64,000 nucleotides of DNA from positions 10,468,331-10,532,330 of the forward strand of contig OZ023214.1 of NCBI GenBank assembly GCA_963995525.1. The letters run 5' to 3'. The notes beneath the pieces are model-generated. The model made no database searches, was not told the origin of the DNA, and was given only the letters and a program-made list of their open reading frames with translations. Below are positions 49,777 to 58,489 of this stretch, piece after piece. Made by a program: the position numbers and the translations under genes. This DNA is from Escarpia spicata (Eukaryota; Annelida; Polychaeta; Sabellida; Siboglinidae). How positions within the stretch are numbered: the first letter of the stretch is position 1; each line of letters opens with the position of its first letter.

Positions 49777-52700
49777 CAGTAGGCCCTTTACATTCCCGTC
49801 TGTCGTTGCGAAGTCAACGTTTGCATGACGTCACAATATAGCTGTCCAGAGTTTATTTTTATTATAAATCATGCAGTCAATTATATTTGTAACATATTCA
49901 CATTGCAAGCATTAATTGAATCATTATATCTTTTTGTTATCAAACAACATTCTATTAGGGGTATTCCATAGCTAATGTCTTTCAATTCTGGATTCTGTTT
50001 ATTTGATCTTCGTTGTACTTTCTGGGTTATTTATTACCCAAATACGATACGACTTTCACTTCAGACAAAAATGTTTTATCACTGACCGTGATACATTCTA
50101 GTTCCCCATTCCCGGCGTGTAATTCAGAGACATATTTCCACGTATATTTCCACAGAACGTTGTCTCCAGCAGTAGCCACGGCGACAAAGTCGACGAACTC
50201 CTCCAGGTGGCGCTTGACAGCAAGGGAGCATTCGTTGCAACCTATCCATTGGGCAGTCGTATGTCGGAAGTCAACCATCTTTGGCAAATAACGTATGTAT
50301 CCCTTATTACAGTATGAGGGAATCGAAGTACTTATATTTAACTTTCAAATGTATAATTGTTTTGTCATGCTGTTTTAGACAATTATTATTATATTTCTTT
50401 CAAACCAAATCGCAATATTTATATGTTTATTCCAATCATTCGTGATTGAAATGTAGGTGTCCTAGACCTACATGAACTGAGAGCATTTGTAGAATTATGT
50501 ACATGGGTAACTGGTCCGACGTTGGACAACATGACAACCTGTAGCTGAGGTGCCCACAACTGATTGTTATGCTAACTCATCCAATCATGAGGTACAGCAT
50601 AGGCCGTTATGTCATCGACGCAATACACAACGTGGCGTACGTGATAGGCCTACGTTATAATTTATTATAGATTAGTACTGGTGCGAGGGAAGTCTGACTG
50701 CACTTGCATCTGAACATACTTGAGTAAGTCCAGTTACGCACCAGATCTTGCATTTAACAGCGGTTCTGAAATTGCATTAAAGTAAGCTATCGAAACGACA
50801 TTTACAGGGTTACCAATGTACCAAGCTTAGCTAATCACTGATACATGGCATAACTTGTGCATGTGGTGTTCGAAGCTGGTAATAAACAACCTTACGTCCG
50901 ACTTAGCCGTTAGAATGAAGCTAGACATGTACTGTTGATTAATGCCGCTCCAGTCGTGACTCGTGTTTCTATTTCCGCGGTGTCCTCCGTTTTAATAGCG
51001 TTCAGTAACGATTGTTGGCAACCGAATTTTTGTTAGGTCATAAAATGTCCAATACCGGCGTGTATACGGTTGCTGGTACACAGGAATGCTACGGTTATCC
51101 TTGCATGAGTGCGTCATAGGATGCAATACATTCTCTTTAATGTGCCCAGCAAATCATGGTGATGCATGTTTCCGGAAATATATACACTCGCTACAGGCAA
51201 TGCGAGGACGGATTACGAATAATTATAGAATGTCATGTAGTGACATGAATTTATTCGTGTGGTTACAGTGTATATTCACGCTGGCTTCTTCCGTCTTTCA
51301 GAGACGGCGATCACGGAACACAAACTAACGGCAAAGAAGCTATGTGTCTTCCGGGCAGTTATGAGGTATATTCTGAATACGTCATGCCAGCTGTCTTGCA
51401 AAATCTGCTGCATTGTATAAGAACGCATTCATCACTCTCTCCGATGAGATACGAGGCGAGAAGTTCGTTGTGTCGTGTTCTGGTCACACCCACATTCTGT
51501 ATGCGATATAGCGCATTGCAGAGTTTGTTTATGACAGCTGCGTGTTGAAAGGAAACATGTCTGACAAGATGAATGCCTGTGTTATGTAACGAACTGTTTA
51601 AACGGCACGCTCGTTTAAATTTTATGGTATTAAAGAGACCGATCCTGCTATCTTGACACTGTTTTGACAGTATTATAATTACAATAGCTCAGACATGTTC
51701 TGTTAGTTGAGTAGTTAACTGGCGTTTTAGAAACATTATTTCCGAATGACAATATATTTCGTTTCCGATGCCTGGAACTCGTACATTACCCGCCGTTGAG
51801 GGCCTATTACACACAAGCGTCATGTTTCTGTTTCCTTGTTTGTTACTTGGCTTACTTTATTGACACCTAATAGCGTTGTTGTTTGGCACCTATTAGGTAT
51901 GTTCGGACGTGAAAGTGAAGTTCCGCACCACAACTTCACAACGCGAACTGCGCCTGCTTGACGATGTTCCGGAAGCGATGTCTACCGCGCATCAAACACA
52001 AAATGGCACACCGGAGGTGTCGTTCGGTGCACTGGAGGTGTCATCTAGTGCCTCAGAACTTACGCATAATGCACTGAAAGTTAGTGCAACAGAACTGCAG
52101 TCTGGTTCGCTCAAAATTCAATGTCGCGCAAAGCCAACGACATCCTTCTTTAAATCCCTATTGAGACAGGACAGTGGAAGAACACAAACAGGCGATTGGA
52201 GAACCCGCAGCGTGTCGCCACCAGCGATGGTGAAGACATGCATCGTGCGACCGCAACTCTACAGCGGGTCGTCGTTCGCCGACTTCCGCAACATCCGGTC
52301 AGCAGCGACGTCTGGTGGTGATGACGTCACCACCATCGATCTCAAATCGGATTCGTCGCGCCTCGCATCGGCTCCGTCCGGTGGGAGCGCCATCGTGAAG
52401 AAGATGCACAGTTTCATCCGAGTGCGGGGCGCGTCGAGAAGGACTAACAAAATAACGGTGCTTGCCGCCTCGTCGCATCGGGAAGCGAAGACGGCGACAC
52501 AACGAGCCTGCGGCACCCCCAGGTGCTTCGTCCGTACGTCTAGCTTCCTGTCGCCGGAGCTACTCGCTCCGAAGCGGGACAAGGCCATCGCGAGCGTCGT
52601 TCACGTCGGCAACAGGGTCATAGTGGACCTGAGCAAACGGAGAGGTAACCACAAGCCCCAAGCGAAACATTAGAGGGTTAACTAAGTACTAAATATAACA

Positions 52701-53777
52701 TTATAGTGCTGATCACACTTTTAACAGTTACTCTTCCAACGATGTCATATTGTGCCACTTTCATTTATCCGGCAATTTACAACATTTACGTTTATTACAT
52801 CCTTGATATTCAAATTAGTCCACAATACTAAATTAGTAAGGTCCATCAGCGGTAATTTTGACATTACACTATGTGCTAATAATTATTTTTTGAAATAAAT
52901 CCTATTGTTTAGAAATCACCGAGTTCCACGAAATTCGCCATTAGAAAGAAATATCTTAATTTCTCATTTCGAATGTTCTAATCTGAACACCTACATACAT
53001 AGGGCTTACCTGTGATAAACCTATACAACATACGATCGGTTTTTCGAACGTAGTTCGCCCTACGTGTCAGTTGGTTCACGTTATAGTAAACAGAACGAGC
53101 AACATTAAACATTTAAGGTTGTGCCTTACATTGGTCTACTCACGGTCGCTGCCTCGGTCACGAACGGTGCCTGACAAGATTCATACAACATTGAATACAA
53201 CTCGTCAGCTCGTTTCGCACCATCAGAGCTTGTGCACAAGATGGAGTGTGTGTTGTTTTTATTCGTATGCTGGAACAGCAGACTCCATCATCACTGCCAT
53301 CACCATCACCACCACCACCACCAACACCAACACCACCATCACCACCACCACCACCACTACCACCACCAACACCAACACCACCATCACCATCACCACCACC
53401 ACCACCACTACCACCACCAACACCACCACCATCACCACTACTACCACCACCGCGGCCGCCGCCACCACCGCCGCCGCCACCAACAACACCACCACCACCA
53501 CCACCGCCACCACCACCACCAATACAACTGAGAACAGCGATTCCTATAATGAAATATAATTTAAGCACTGTCACCATGTACTTGATCGTCGGTGTTCTCC
53601 TGAGCAGATAAGCACCGGAACCGACAGAGCGGGATCGTGCAATACATGGGAACACTCGACAAACAACACGACGCATTCTGCCTCTATGCTGGGATCAGAT
53701 TCGACAAGCCGAGTAAGATGTCAAGTTCTCAACTGTATTCTCCCAGGGGAGTGCAGTGGTTTTTCATATATATATAG

Positions 53778-53856
<79 letters not shown>

Positions 53857-56109
53857 TATATATATATTATATATACGTATATATAACTATTATATATATA
53901 CACACACGAAAATATAAAAGACTATCCTTTTGACACTGTGTTTCCATCTTAAGGATGGTCTCCCTCTTTTCCTTCTGCCAACCTCTCTTGTTTTTCTGGG
54001 GTCATTTTGTCAATCTTTCCCCCTTCATTGTCTGTTTACGTTCTGCCCAACTACATTAATATTAAGGTGTTTCTTCTCGTAATTCTCCCGTCTTCCTTCG
54101 ATAATCTTCTCATGTCACTGTACATGTTCATGGTGCAAGGAGAATTCGTTTAAAAGGAACAACTTTGAAGTCACTGCTCTGGCCTATACCGTTTTATCTA
54201 CACACGCATAAAGGAACATCGACTATAAGGAACCGTTTCACCAAATCTAAATATATTCCGCATAGCGAACGTCCATTGTATAACATAAGCTTTTGCTCTA
54301 TTGGGAGTGAAATGGGTGTTGTCGTGGACAACTGAGCCTGTGCTTCATCTCCGCAGTTGGGGACACTGACGGGATGTACCGAGGCAAGCACTACTTCAGC
54401 ACCTGCTCGAAACATGGCCGTTTCGTCCGCATTACCAAAATCGTGTCGGTTCTAGACGAGGTAAGAAGGAGCACGATTAATTTGCTCATTTACAACAAAT
54501 TCAAAGTCTCCTGTATATAGCTGCCAAAACCATTAATTGACGAACATAAACTGTTATTAAACGGACATGATAGACATGTTTCTTTATAATCACACAAGCA
54601 TACAATATGCACGCACGCATACGCACGCACACAAACATGCACTCACAATACACATATTCACGCGTGCGCGCACGCACGTACTACATAATTTCACTGTCTA
54701 AGAGGCACCATGTCAAACCACAAACAGTTGAATTTAAAGTCTTCCCATTAATCAAAGTAGACGAATTCAACGTATTAGCGGCAACTCAACTAGATGTTAA
54801 AACGCTAACGAGGAGGCGTTGTAACAATATCTCCTCTCAGGCGCCGATGGCTACTACGTCTGTTACCTTCATTACATCACCGGCCTCCGGTCTGCCAAAT
54901 GGAGGTGTATTTCAAAACGACAACGATAATTATTTAGATTGATTTACTTACGTGTTTGCGATACACTAGGCTTTTCTCGATGGTCTTTCTCCTGCCTGAA
55001 AGAATTGAGTGGTGGGCAACTTTCCAGAATGCGCCACTGTAAAAAAAAGTACACGAGGCGACGCAGTCGCATGCGATAAGACGATGTTGACGTCATAAAG
55101 AAAGGTCAAGGCCGTTTGATGTCGCATGCGACCACATCGCATGCAATGCCCGTTACGTCGTTATAATAACTGCTGCCCTTTTGTTTGTTGCTTTATGGGA
55201 GGGTTTAGGCCACAGTTGCTATGAAACTACTCGACTCGATACTGCCGTGAACAACGCCACCCGGTGTCCAATCGTGTCAACTCACTACTACGGTTCGACC
55301 GGATGCCGACTGATCACTGGCGCATAACTGCGGACACTAAACAAATAAACAGACCCATCGTTTCTGCTCCTCTCCCCTGCTGCCGGGCATGTCCATCGTG
55401 CGGCGTGGCATCAATGACGTTAATTGGTCAAAGCTTCGTCGATGGCAGCCCTGCATAAACGTCCTAATGAGCTTACGAAATCGTCTAATCTCGTAGACTC
55501 GTGGCTATCATGCCAACCATGCTTACGCCAAACTCTGGTACGTCTAATACAAATAGGCGTGACCACCCACCTGTTGGATCCGCAGGCTGGAGCACGGCCC
55601 GCTTCACCATGGCACCACGGTGACGGCCAGTACCGTATTAGTAAAACACCAGCTGTACAGATCTGTGGCTGGAGCATCAGACTCAGTTTAAAGTAGTTTG
55701 AGCAGTCCTAAGGATTAAGAACTTACTTTTTACACCCACCCGTGGAGCAACACACCAATGACAACAAATGCCGCCATTACAGTGTTGAACATAAACTCGT
55801 TTCCGTGACCATTTAACTGCATGCAGCAAATAATAATTTAACATCACTAAAGTAGTGCCGCGTGGAGAAAGAAGGGCACCTGAACAATGTAACAAACTCA
55901 AGGTAAATGCCTATGTTTTTGCGGGCGGACGGACGGACGGACGGACGGACGGACAGATAAACAAACAAACATATATACAGAGAAGTGTATTGAATTATAA
56001 TATGTATATATGTTCTGTAACATTGGTTGCGTTGCAGGGAAATGTATACAAGGAAGTCGACGACCTGCTGCCGAGTGCCGGGGGCTCGGGCCGCAAACAG
56101 GCCGAGTGA
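36212..56109 (+). CDS. Coiled-coil protein with C-terminal CAP-Gly domain, whole gene model (14 exons, about 762 aa)
   Basis: Probably binds microtubules or plus-end proteins; inferred from the domain. All 13 junctions are GT-AG and in phase (2289 nt with stop). Residues 1-117: basic, Q- and E/R-rich, including MQQQVQLQQQRRKEEEERRK. Residues 118-353: heptad-patterned coiled coil (LEQLKSELASTCAQLERANR and onward). Residues 421-655: Ser/Thr/Arg-rich, probably disordered. Residues 656-735: CAP-Gly over three exons, with HVGNRVIV, GIVQYMG (678-684), YAGIRFDKP (696-704) and YFSTCSKHGRFVR (717-729). The tail is 23 residues. The usual GKNDG motif reads GDTDG (706-710). CLIP proteins carry CAP-Gly at the N-terminus; here it is C-terminal, as in KIF13B or CEP350, but I see no kinesin motor. 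I cannot assign an orthologue. Exon 2 is the weakest exon; an additional exon in the N gap cannot be excluded. Confidence 0.85.
36504..36672 (+). CDS. CAP-Gly gene exon 2 (tentative)
   Basis: Acceptor tatatttaccag, donor agg|gtacat, phase 2 to 0, exactly bridging exons 1 and 3. Encodes NRLYNDDSAEKQERQHGGGW, NAMDRKLKKKQTRERVENML and GASLCMWVGNTESQEER. The charged composition suits the neighbourhood, but the upstream intron is only 110 bases and no homology is recognised. An alternative exon may be missing in the N gap. Confidence 0.4.
36983..37182. other. Assembly gap (200 N)
   Basis: Exactly 200 N, probably a nominal gap size, directly before the 79-bp minisatellite. The array is likely longer than shown, and coding sequence could be hidden. 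Confidence 0.99.
37200..40362 (+). repeat. 79-bp minisatellite, about 39 copies, with higher-order structure
   Basis: Unit: gagagtcacattccaggaag, gaagcaattcccagactcca, rcctcatcagtgttgactca, then tgttgaaagagtggggggc. Units vary in the G tract (gtgggtggggggtg, gtgggcggggggcg) and in catcag/cattgg. A block of five distinguishable units repeats with about 401-bp spacing (38017 and 38418). A 17-G run occurs at 37373-37389. Confidence 0.98.
40485..40740 (+). mobile_element. tRNA-derived SINE
   Basis: The head has tRNA-like A-box tagtagcggttagtgcgtcgg and B-box gggttctaacc. The body reads cattgctccagttcactcag, ctgtatggacgagtacctgg and so on. The body recurs at about 62455, without a head. Confidence 0.65.
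40998..41280 (+). repeat. (CA)n/(CGCA)n microsatellite
   Basis: Long CA run (about 41063-41148) flanked by cgca and acgc tetramers. Confidence 0.97.
42911..42968 (+). repeat. (GC)n(GT)n(GCGT)n microsatellite
   Basis: cgcgcgcgcgcg, tgtgtgtgtg, then ttgcttgc and gcgtgcgt runs. Confidence 0.93.
43278..43461 (+). CDS. CAP-Gly gene exon 3 (coiled coil)
   Basis: 184 nt, phase 0 to 1, acceptor tattgcag, donor gat|gtacgt. Encodes EMARKLEQLKSELASTCAQL, ERANRSLEVVRTESRQKAQL and VAGLQKEVRRLEDRMNVLEYR. Leucines fall in heptad spacing, and GC content is far above the flanks. A second frame is also open here but gives an Arg/Gly-rich sequence with no join to exon 4. Confidence 0.85.
43462..44112 (+). other. 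CAP-Gly gene intron 3
   Basis: 0.65 kb, AT-rich, nothing recognised. Confidence 0.5.
44113..44176 (+). CDS. CAP-Gly gene exon 4
   Basis: 64 nt, phase 1 to 2, acceptor ctccttgcag, donor aaaca|gtgcgt. Encodes C-MDVEKLEIAVENGKKAFEAK. Confidence 0.8.
44177..45273 (+). other. CAP-Gly gene intron 4
   Basis: 1.1 kb without coding similarity; contains the 11-bp inverted repeat 44832-44865. Confidence 0.5.
45274..45349 (+). CDS. CAP-Gly gene exon 5
   Basis: 76 nt, phase 2 to 0, acceptor ttattcag, donor acg|gtgagt. Encodes QQLSLTEHEVRALTRSVEDK then QKAIT. Confidence 0.85.
45680..45775 (+). CDS. CAP-Gly gene exon 6
   Basis: 96 nt, phase 0 to 0, acceptor cttgacag, donor gag|gtaact. Encodes DAEEQITAMTAQVDDLKIQV then REEVIKNVSLEE. 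Confidence 0.85.
45964..46346. mobile_element. hAT-like non-autonomous element
   Basis: Left end CAGGGGCGGATCCAG (45964-45978); right end ctggacccgtctacg (46332-46346), an imperfect inverted copy. A 13-G run lies inside the left end and a C run near the middle. The interior consists of four degenerate units of about 60 bp (gaggctcrccaaaa ... ccagttgca). CAGNGGCGGATCCAG termini are typical of hAT-type MITEs. No convincing 8-bp duplication was found. Confidence 0.6.
46765..47320 (+). pseudogene. LINE ORF2 C-terminal fragment and 3' tail
   Basis: Reads HKYNTRQEATYKIPYNKTNC then KQLSLAYAGPKIWNA, similar to the H.YNTR...Y..P..RT......L.Y.GPK.WN signature of non-LTR retrotransposon C-termini. An AT-rich 3' UTR follows, ending in aataaatattattattatta, a (ATT)n tail. 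Confidence 0.7.
47489..47575 (+). repeat. Three 29-bp tandem repeats with GGTTTCCCG core
   Basis: aaaagacggtttcccgaaat (47489), aaaacacggtttcccggaat (47518) and aaaagacggtttcccgggat (47547) in 29-base register. Confidence 0.92.
47833..47880 (+). repeat. (CGCA)n microsatellite
   Basis: About eleven acgc tetramers. Confidence 0.97.
48095..48238 (+). CDS. CAP-Gly gene exon 7
   Basis: 144 nt, phase 0 to 0, acceptor tttctcatag, donor cag|gtccgt. Encodes KVAAIPSLEERLEAKESEAA, ELRKTVEEKDILYHNTRQSL and RDEKDKNQ, an acidic/basic coiled coil. The donor is a weak GTCCGT that runs straight into a 600-base (GT)n tract. Confidence 0.85.
48239..48838 (+). repeat. (GT)n compound microsatellite, about 600 bp
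   Basis: Long GT runs separated by ctgtgtgtgt, tatgtgtggt and gtaagtgtgtgt segments, ending in gtgcgtgc. It starts at the exon 7 splice donor. Confidence 0.98.
49177..49320 (+). CDS. CAP-Gly gene exon 8
   Basis: 144 nt, phase 0 to 0, acceptor gtttccag, donor cgg|gtaggt. Encodes KLSDEVVGAMNRKEEYDLAL, AENITLKKLVQAKDVLLIQK and SQILANVR. Confidence 0.88.
49321..50155 (+). other. CAP-Gly gene intron 8
   Basis: 0.8 kb holding a (CGCA)n(CA)n block at 49679-49774; otherwise nothing recognised. Confidence 0.6.
49679..49774 (+). repeat. (CGCA)n(CA)n microsatellite
   Basis: cgcacaca, caccca and cgca repeats followed by about 18 CA units. Confidence 0.97.
50156..50292 (+). CDS. CAP-Gly gene exon 9
   Basis: 137 nt, phase 0 to 2, acceptor tttccacag, donor ataac|gtatgt. 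Encodes NVVSSSSHGDKVDELLQVAL, DSKGAFVATYPLGSRMSEVN and HLWQI. An internal cag|gtggcg could act as an alternative phase-0 donor, which would let exon 10 be skipped in frame. Confidence 0.75.
50293..51301 (+). other. CAP-Gly gene intron 9
   Basis: 1.0 kb; nothing recognised. Confidence 0.5.
51302..51365 (+). CDS. CAP-Gly gene exon 10 (short)
   Basis: 64 nt, phase 2 to 0, acceptor gtctttcag, donor gag|gtatat. Encodes T-DGDHGTQTNGKEAMCLPGSY-E. Support is the good acceptor and the exact phase bridge between exons 9 and 11. Confidence 0.55.
51366..51896 (+). other. CAP-Gly gene intron 10
   Basis: 0.5 kb; nothing recognised. Confidence 0.5.
51897..52644 (+). CDS. CAP-Gly gene exon 11 (linker and start of CAP-Gly)
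   Basis: 748 nt, phase 0 to 1, acceptor acctattag, donor agag|gtaacc. A long GC-rich open stretch: early repeats EVSFGALEVSSSASELTHNA, a Ser/Thr/Arg-rich basic linker, then VVHVGNRVIVDLSKRR, the first strand of a CAP-Gly domain. Without splicing the frame runs 30 bases further to TAG, so an intron-retaining isoform lacking CAP-Gly is possible. Confidence 0.85.
52645..53607 (+). other. CAP-Gly gene intron 11
   Basis: 1.0 kb; contains the ACC/CAC trinucleotide block ending about 85 bases before exon 12. Confidence 0.6.
53285..53523 (+). repeat. (ACC/CAT/CCG)n trinucleotide repeat
   Basis: About 80 trimers, mostly cac with cat, aac and ccg interspersed. Open frames on both strands here encode His-, Pro-, Thr-, Gly- or Val-rich sequence and are artefacts of the repeat. 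Confidence 0.95.
53608..53712 (+). CDS. CAP-Gly gene exon 12 (CAP-Gly core)
   Basis: 105 nt, phase 1 to 1, acceptor cctgagcag, donor ccga|gtaaga. Encodes DKHRNRQSGIVQYMGTLDKQ, HDAFCLYAGIRFDKP. G.V.Y.G and the AGIRFD strand correspond to the GTV.YVG...WVGVELD part of CAP-Gly. Confidence 0.9.
53713..54356 (+). other. CAP-Gly gene intron 12
   Basis: 0.64 kb containing a (GT)n(TA)n microsatellite at 53779-53900; otherwise nothing recognised. Confidence 0.6.
53779..53900 (+). repeat. (GT)n(TA)n microsatellite
   Basis: About 36 GT units followed by tatatata and acgtatata runs. Confidence 0.97.
54357..54460 (+). CDS. CAP-Gly gene exon 13 (end of CAP-Gly)
   Basis: 104 nt, phase 1 to 0, acceptor tctccgcag, donor gag|gtaaga. 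Encodes I-GDTDGMYRGKHYFSTCSK, HGRFVRITKIVSVLDE, matching the CAP-Gly C-terminal half (normally G.NDG...G..YF.C....G.FV). Confidence 0.92.
55686..55725 (+). mobile_element. SINE or LINE 3' tail fragment
   Basis: agtttaaagtagtttgagca then gtcctaaggattaa resembles agtttaaagcgctttgagta then atcctgaggactgg at 62615-62645. Confidence 0.4.
55925..55954 (+). repeat. (GGAC)n microsatellite
   Basis: Seven ggac tetramers, then acaaacaaac. Confidence 0.95.
56038..56109 (+). CDS. CAP-Gly gene exon 14 (C-terminus and stop)
   Basis: 72 nt, phase 0, acceptor gcgttgcag, stop TGA 56107-56109. Encodes GNVYKEVDDLLPSAGGSGRK then QAE. Confidence 0.85.
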   Translation, partial: GNVYKEVDDLLPSAGGSGRKQAE

Positions 56110-57070
56110 CGAACTACTGGACCAAACACAAGAAACAAATGGACCAAGACGGATGTGCAGTCGAAATTAAAGACGAAACACGACTGTAGTGCATTTGTAA
56201 GATGAATCACCGCAGCAGTGCTGGTGAACTGGAAAGACGGTAATTGGAGGAAGTGCAGTTGAATGTGAAAGTTTGTAAGCAGACTGATGTGTCTTATGAT
56301 TAAAAAGAACGAACGTGGCGGAAGAGCCTTCGATCCTAGGATTAAACGCGAAGAAAGAGCATTAAAACTGTAAAAAAATCAAAGCAACGGAAGTTAATCT
56401 GAACTTGAAAGAATGAGCACGACAGAAGTAAATGCATTTGAAACTGAAATATGACAGAAGCACATTTGAACTAGAGTAATGGAACATGATGGAAATGCTC
56501 TCGGACATGAACGATGGAACACGACGGAGAGGTATTTTAATTTGAAAAATGTAAAACGACGGAAGTGCCTTTGAACTTGAAAATGGAACAGAAATGCATT
56601 TGAACTTGAAAGATTCGAGACGATGGATGTGACTTTGAACTTGAAAGACGAAACACGACAGACGTGCGTTTGAACGTGAAAGATGGAACATGACAAATAT
56701 AAATGCATTTGAACTTGAAAGATGGAACTTAATGAAAGTATAATCCTTCTTAAAAAGATCTGAATACATTTGTATTTAAAATAACGATAGTGCACGATAA
56801 TGGGATATAAAATATTGGTATAATTATGAAAGTGCTCCGAAAGTTTGAAAGTACAAACGAGTTTCACGACAAACGTGAACATTGACGGTTGACGGTGTCT
56901 CGTTGAAGAAGCTGTGCCATAATACCCAGAAAGGCCAACTGTACATATTTTTATAATTACATGGTAAGACAACATTATTTACTAGTGATAATATGTATCA
57001 CATATGAAGTAATGATAGTAAGCCTGATTATGTATATTTTCACATTGTTTTCCAATAAAAACACTTTATC
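56110..57070 (+). other. Probable 3' UTR of the CAP-Gly gene
   Basis: The sequence runs to AATAAA at 57054-57059, which is followed by T/G-rich sequence. It contains a degenerate repeat at 56378-56745. Confidence 0.45.
56378..56745 (+). repeat. Degenerate repeats of about 40 bp (TTTGAACTTGAAAGATGGAAC)
   Basis: Words such as ttgaacttgaaa, gatggaacacgac and ggaagtgcattt recur every 35-50 bases about eight times, with much divergence. Confidence 0.75.
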
Positions 57071-57521
57071 ATTTGGCTTTGTAAAGTTGGCTTACACCTT
57101 TATTTACGTTGTGTTTGACGAAGCCAACATGACAGAAAGGCAGACAATGGGCACAGACAAACATACAGGTACACGGAGAGGCAGAGAGGCACAAAACGTT
57201 TTTAATAAGAACAACTCCTGTCTGATTTTCAGTAAAGACAACCGAAGACGGATCAAAAACGTTCAAGACAACCGTTTAAAACATCTTTATAGTGTTATGA
57301 TAATCGCAGTTCTAGTCGCCCATAAACTCTCTAAAACGTACACACCTCATTTGTGATCTACAAATAGGCGTACTATTCGCAGATCTTGATATATGACGAC
57401 TGTATGCAAAGATGCTATATCGAACGAGACGTAGAGCATACCGCCTTATTACGTTGCACCCACCGGCTTGTCCTGTATACGCTGTAGCGAACAGTCCTGC
57501 CGCTGTAAAATACTGCCGCGC

Positions 57522-58349
57522 CGACCCTTAATGCGCATGTCCGGAAGTAGAAGTCCGCTGTGTAAGGAAATATTCTACCCCGAATTTGCAGGCCTCGTTA
57601 TTATATTTCAGACTGGAATGGACAGAAATGAATCCAACCGCTGATTCACCAAGGTTGGACCACATTAATTTTATTTGCATAACGAATGATGTTACACATC
57701 TGTCCAGGGTAAAAATTAAATAAATGGTGTTCAACGAGCTGCCAAGAAGTTTCGCCTAGAAGGTGTGTATGTTAGTCGGTTCCTATTCATGTGATAAGCG
57801 TACGTAGCAACAGCTGCTCTAAATAATTAGCATGTACTAATAATACAAAGCTCTTTAACTAATACTTCAACTTACAACAGCTATTAAAATATATGCCGAG
57901 AACTTTACAAAGTAAAACATGGTTTTCTATAAATAGGTTATCACTGAATGTGTCAAAGACTAACTATAGGTTCCTTAGTAAGATCTACTAGGTTTCTGGT
58001 AGTTGTAATAAATAACAAGTTAACATGGAAGGAAACATTGCTACAGATAAGCCCAGGCCAAGGTATGTGAAAGTGAAAGCCTGTCAATCGTGTCAACAAT
58101 TAATAATGCACGATACCATAATCACAGTGATGAGCTGTCATGTATAAATGGAATGTATTTTTACCCTGGACTGATGTGTGACAACATCCGTTACGCAAAT
58201 GAACATGAACCTGGTCCAACCTTGGGGAATCAGCGGTTAGATTCAATTCTGTCCATTCGAGTTTGAAGTATAACGAGGGCTGTACATTCGGGGTAGAATA
58301 TGTCCTTACACAGCGAACTTCTACTTCCGGAGATGCGCATTAAGGGTCC
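57522..58349. mobile_element. MITE-like element with TIRs of about 195 bp
   Basis: 57524-57722 reappears inverted at 58155-58348. The ends are gacccttaatgcgcat and atgcgcattaagggtc; shared internal words include ggtagaatat/atattctacc and ccaaccttgg/ccaaggttgg. The interior (about 430 bp) has no coding capacity. Target duplication is unclear. Confidence 0.75.
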
Positions 58350-58352
58350 TTA

Positions 58353-58485
58353 TTACTCCACGTTGGTCGCCAGTCGTCGCTGCAGCTGATGGACGCGTTG
58401 CTCCAGCGAGCGAGCGAGCGCTCGCATGCGTAGCGCATCTAAGTGCGCGAGCTGCTCTCGACCCGCGCGCGGAAAACAGTCGTTG
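58353..58485 (-). CDS. Possible short terminal coding exon, minus strand
   Basis: The minus strand reads RAGREQLAHLDALRMRALAR then SLEQRVHQLQRRLATNVE and a stop, with heptad-like Leu/Val spacing and much higher CpG content than its surroundings. A plausible acceptor (gagag) precedes QLAHL. No upstream exon or homology is recognised; it may instead be a CpG-rich regulatory segment. Confidence 0.22.
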
Positions 58486-58489
58486 ATTT

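Larger units (their letters stand above)
54461..56037 (+). other. CAP-Gly gene intron 13
   Basis: 1.6 kb with a (CGCA)n run near 54610, a SINE-like 3' tail at 55686-55725 and (GGAC)n at 55925-55954; nothing else recognised. Confidence 0.6.

Noticed and set aside
53158..53676. Gly-, Val-, His-, Pro- and Thr-rich frames on both strands
   Set aside because: Translations of the ACC/CAC trinucleotide repeat; only 53608-53712 plus strand is a supported exon.
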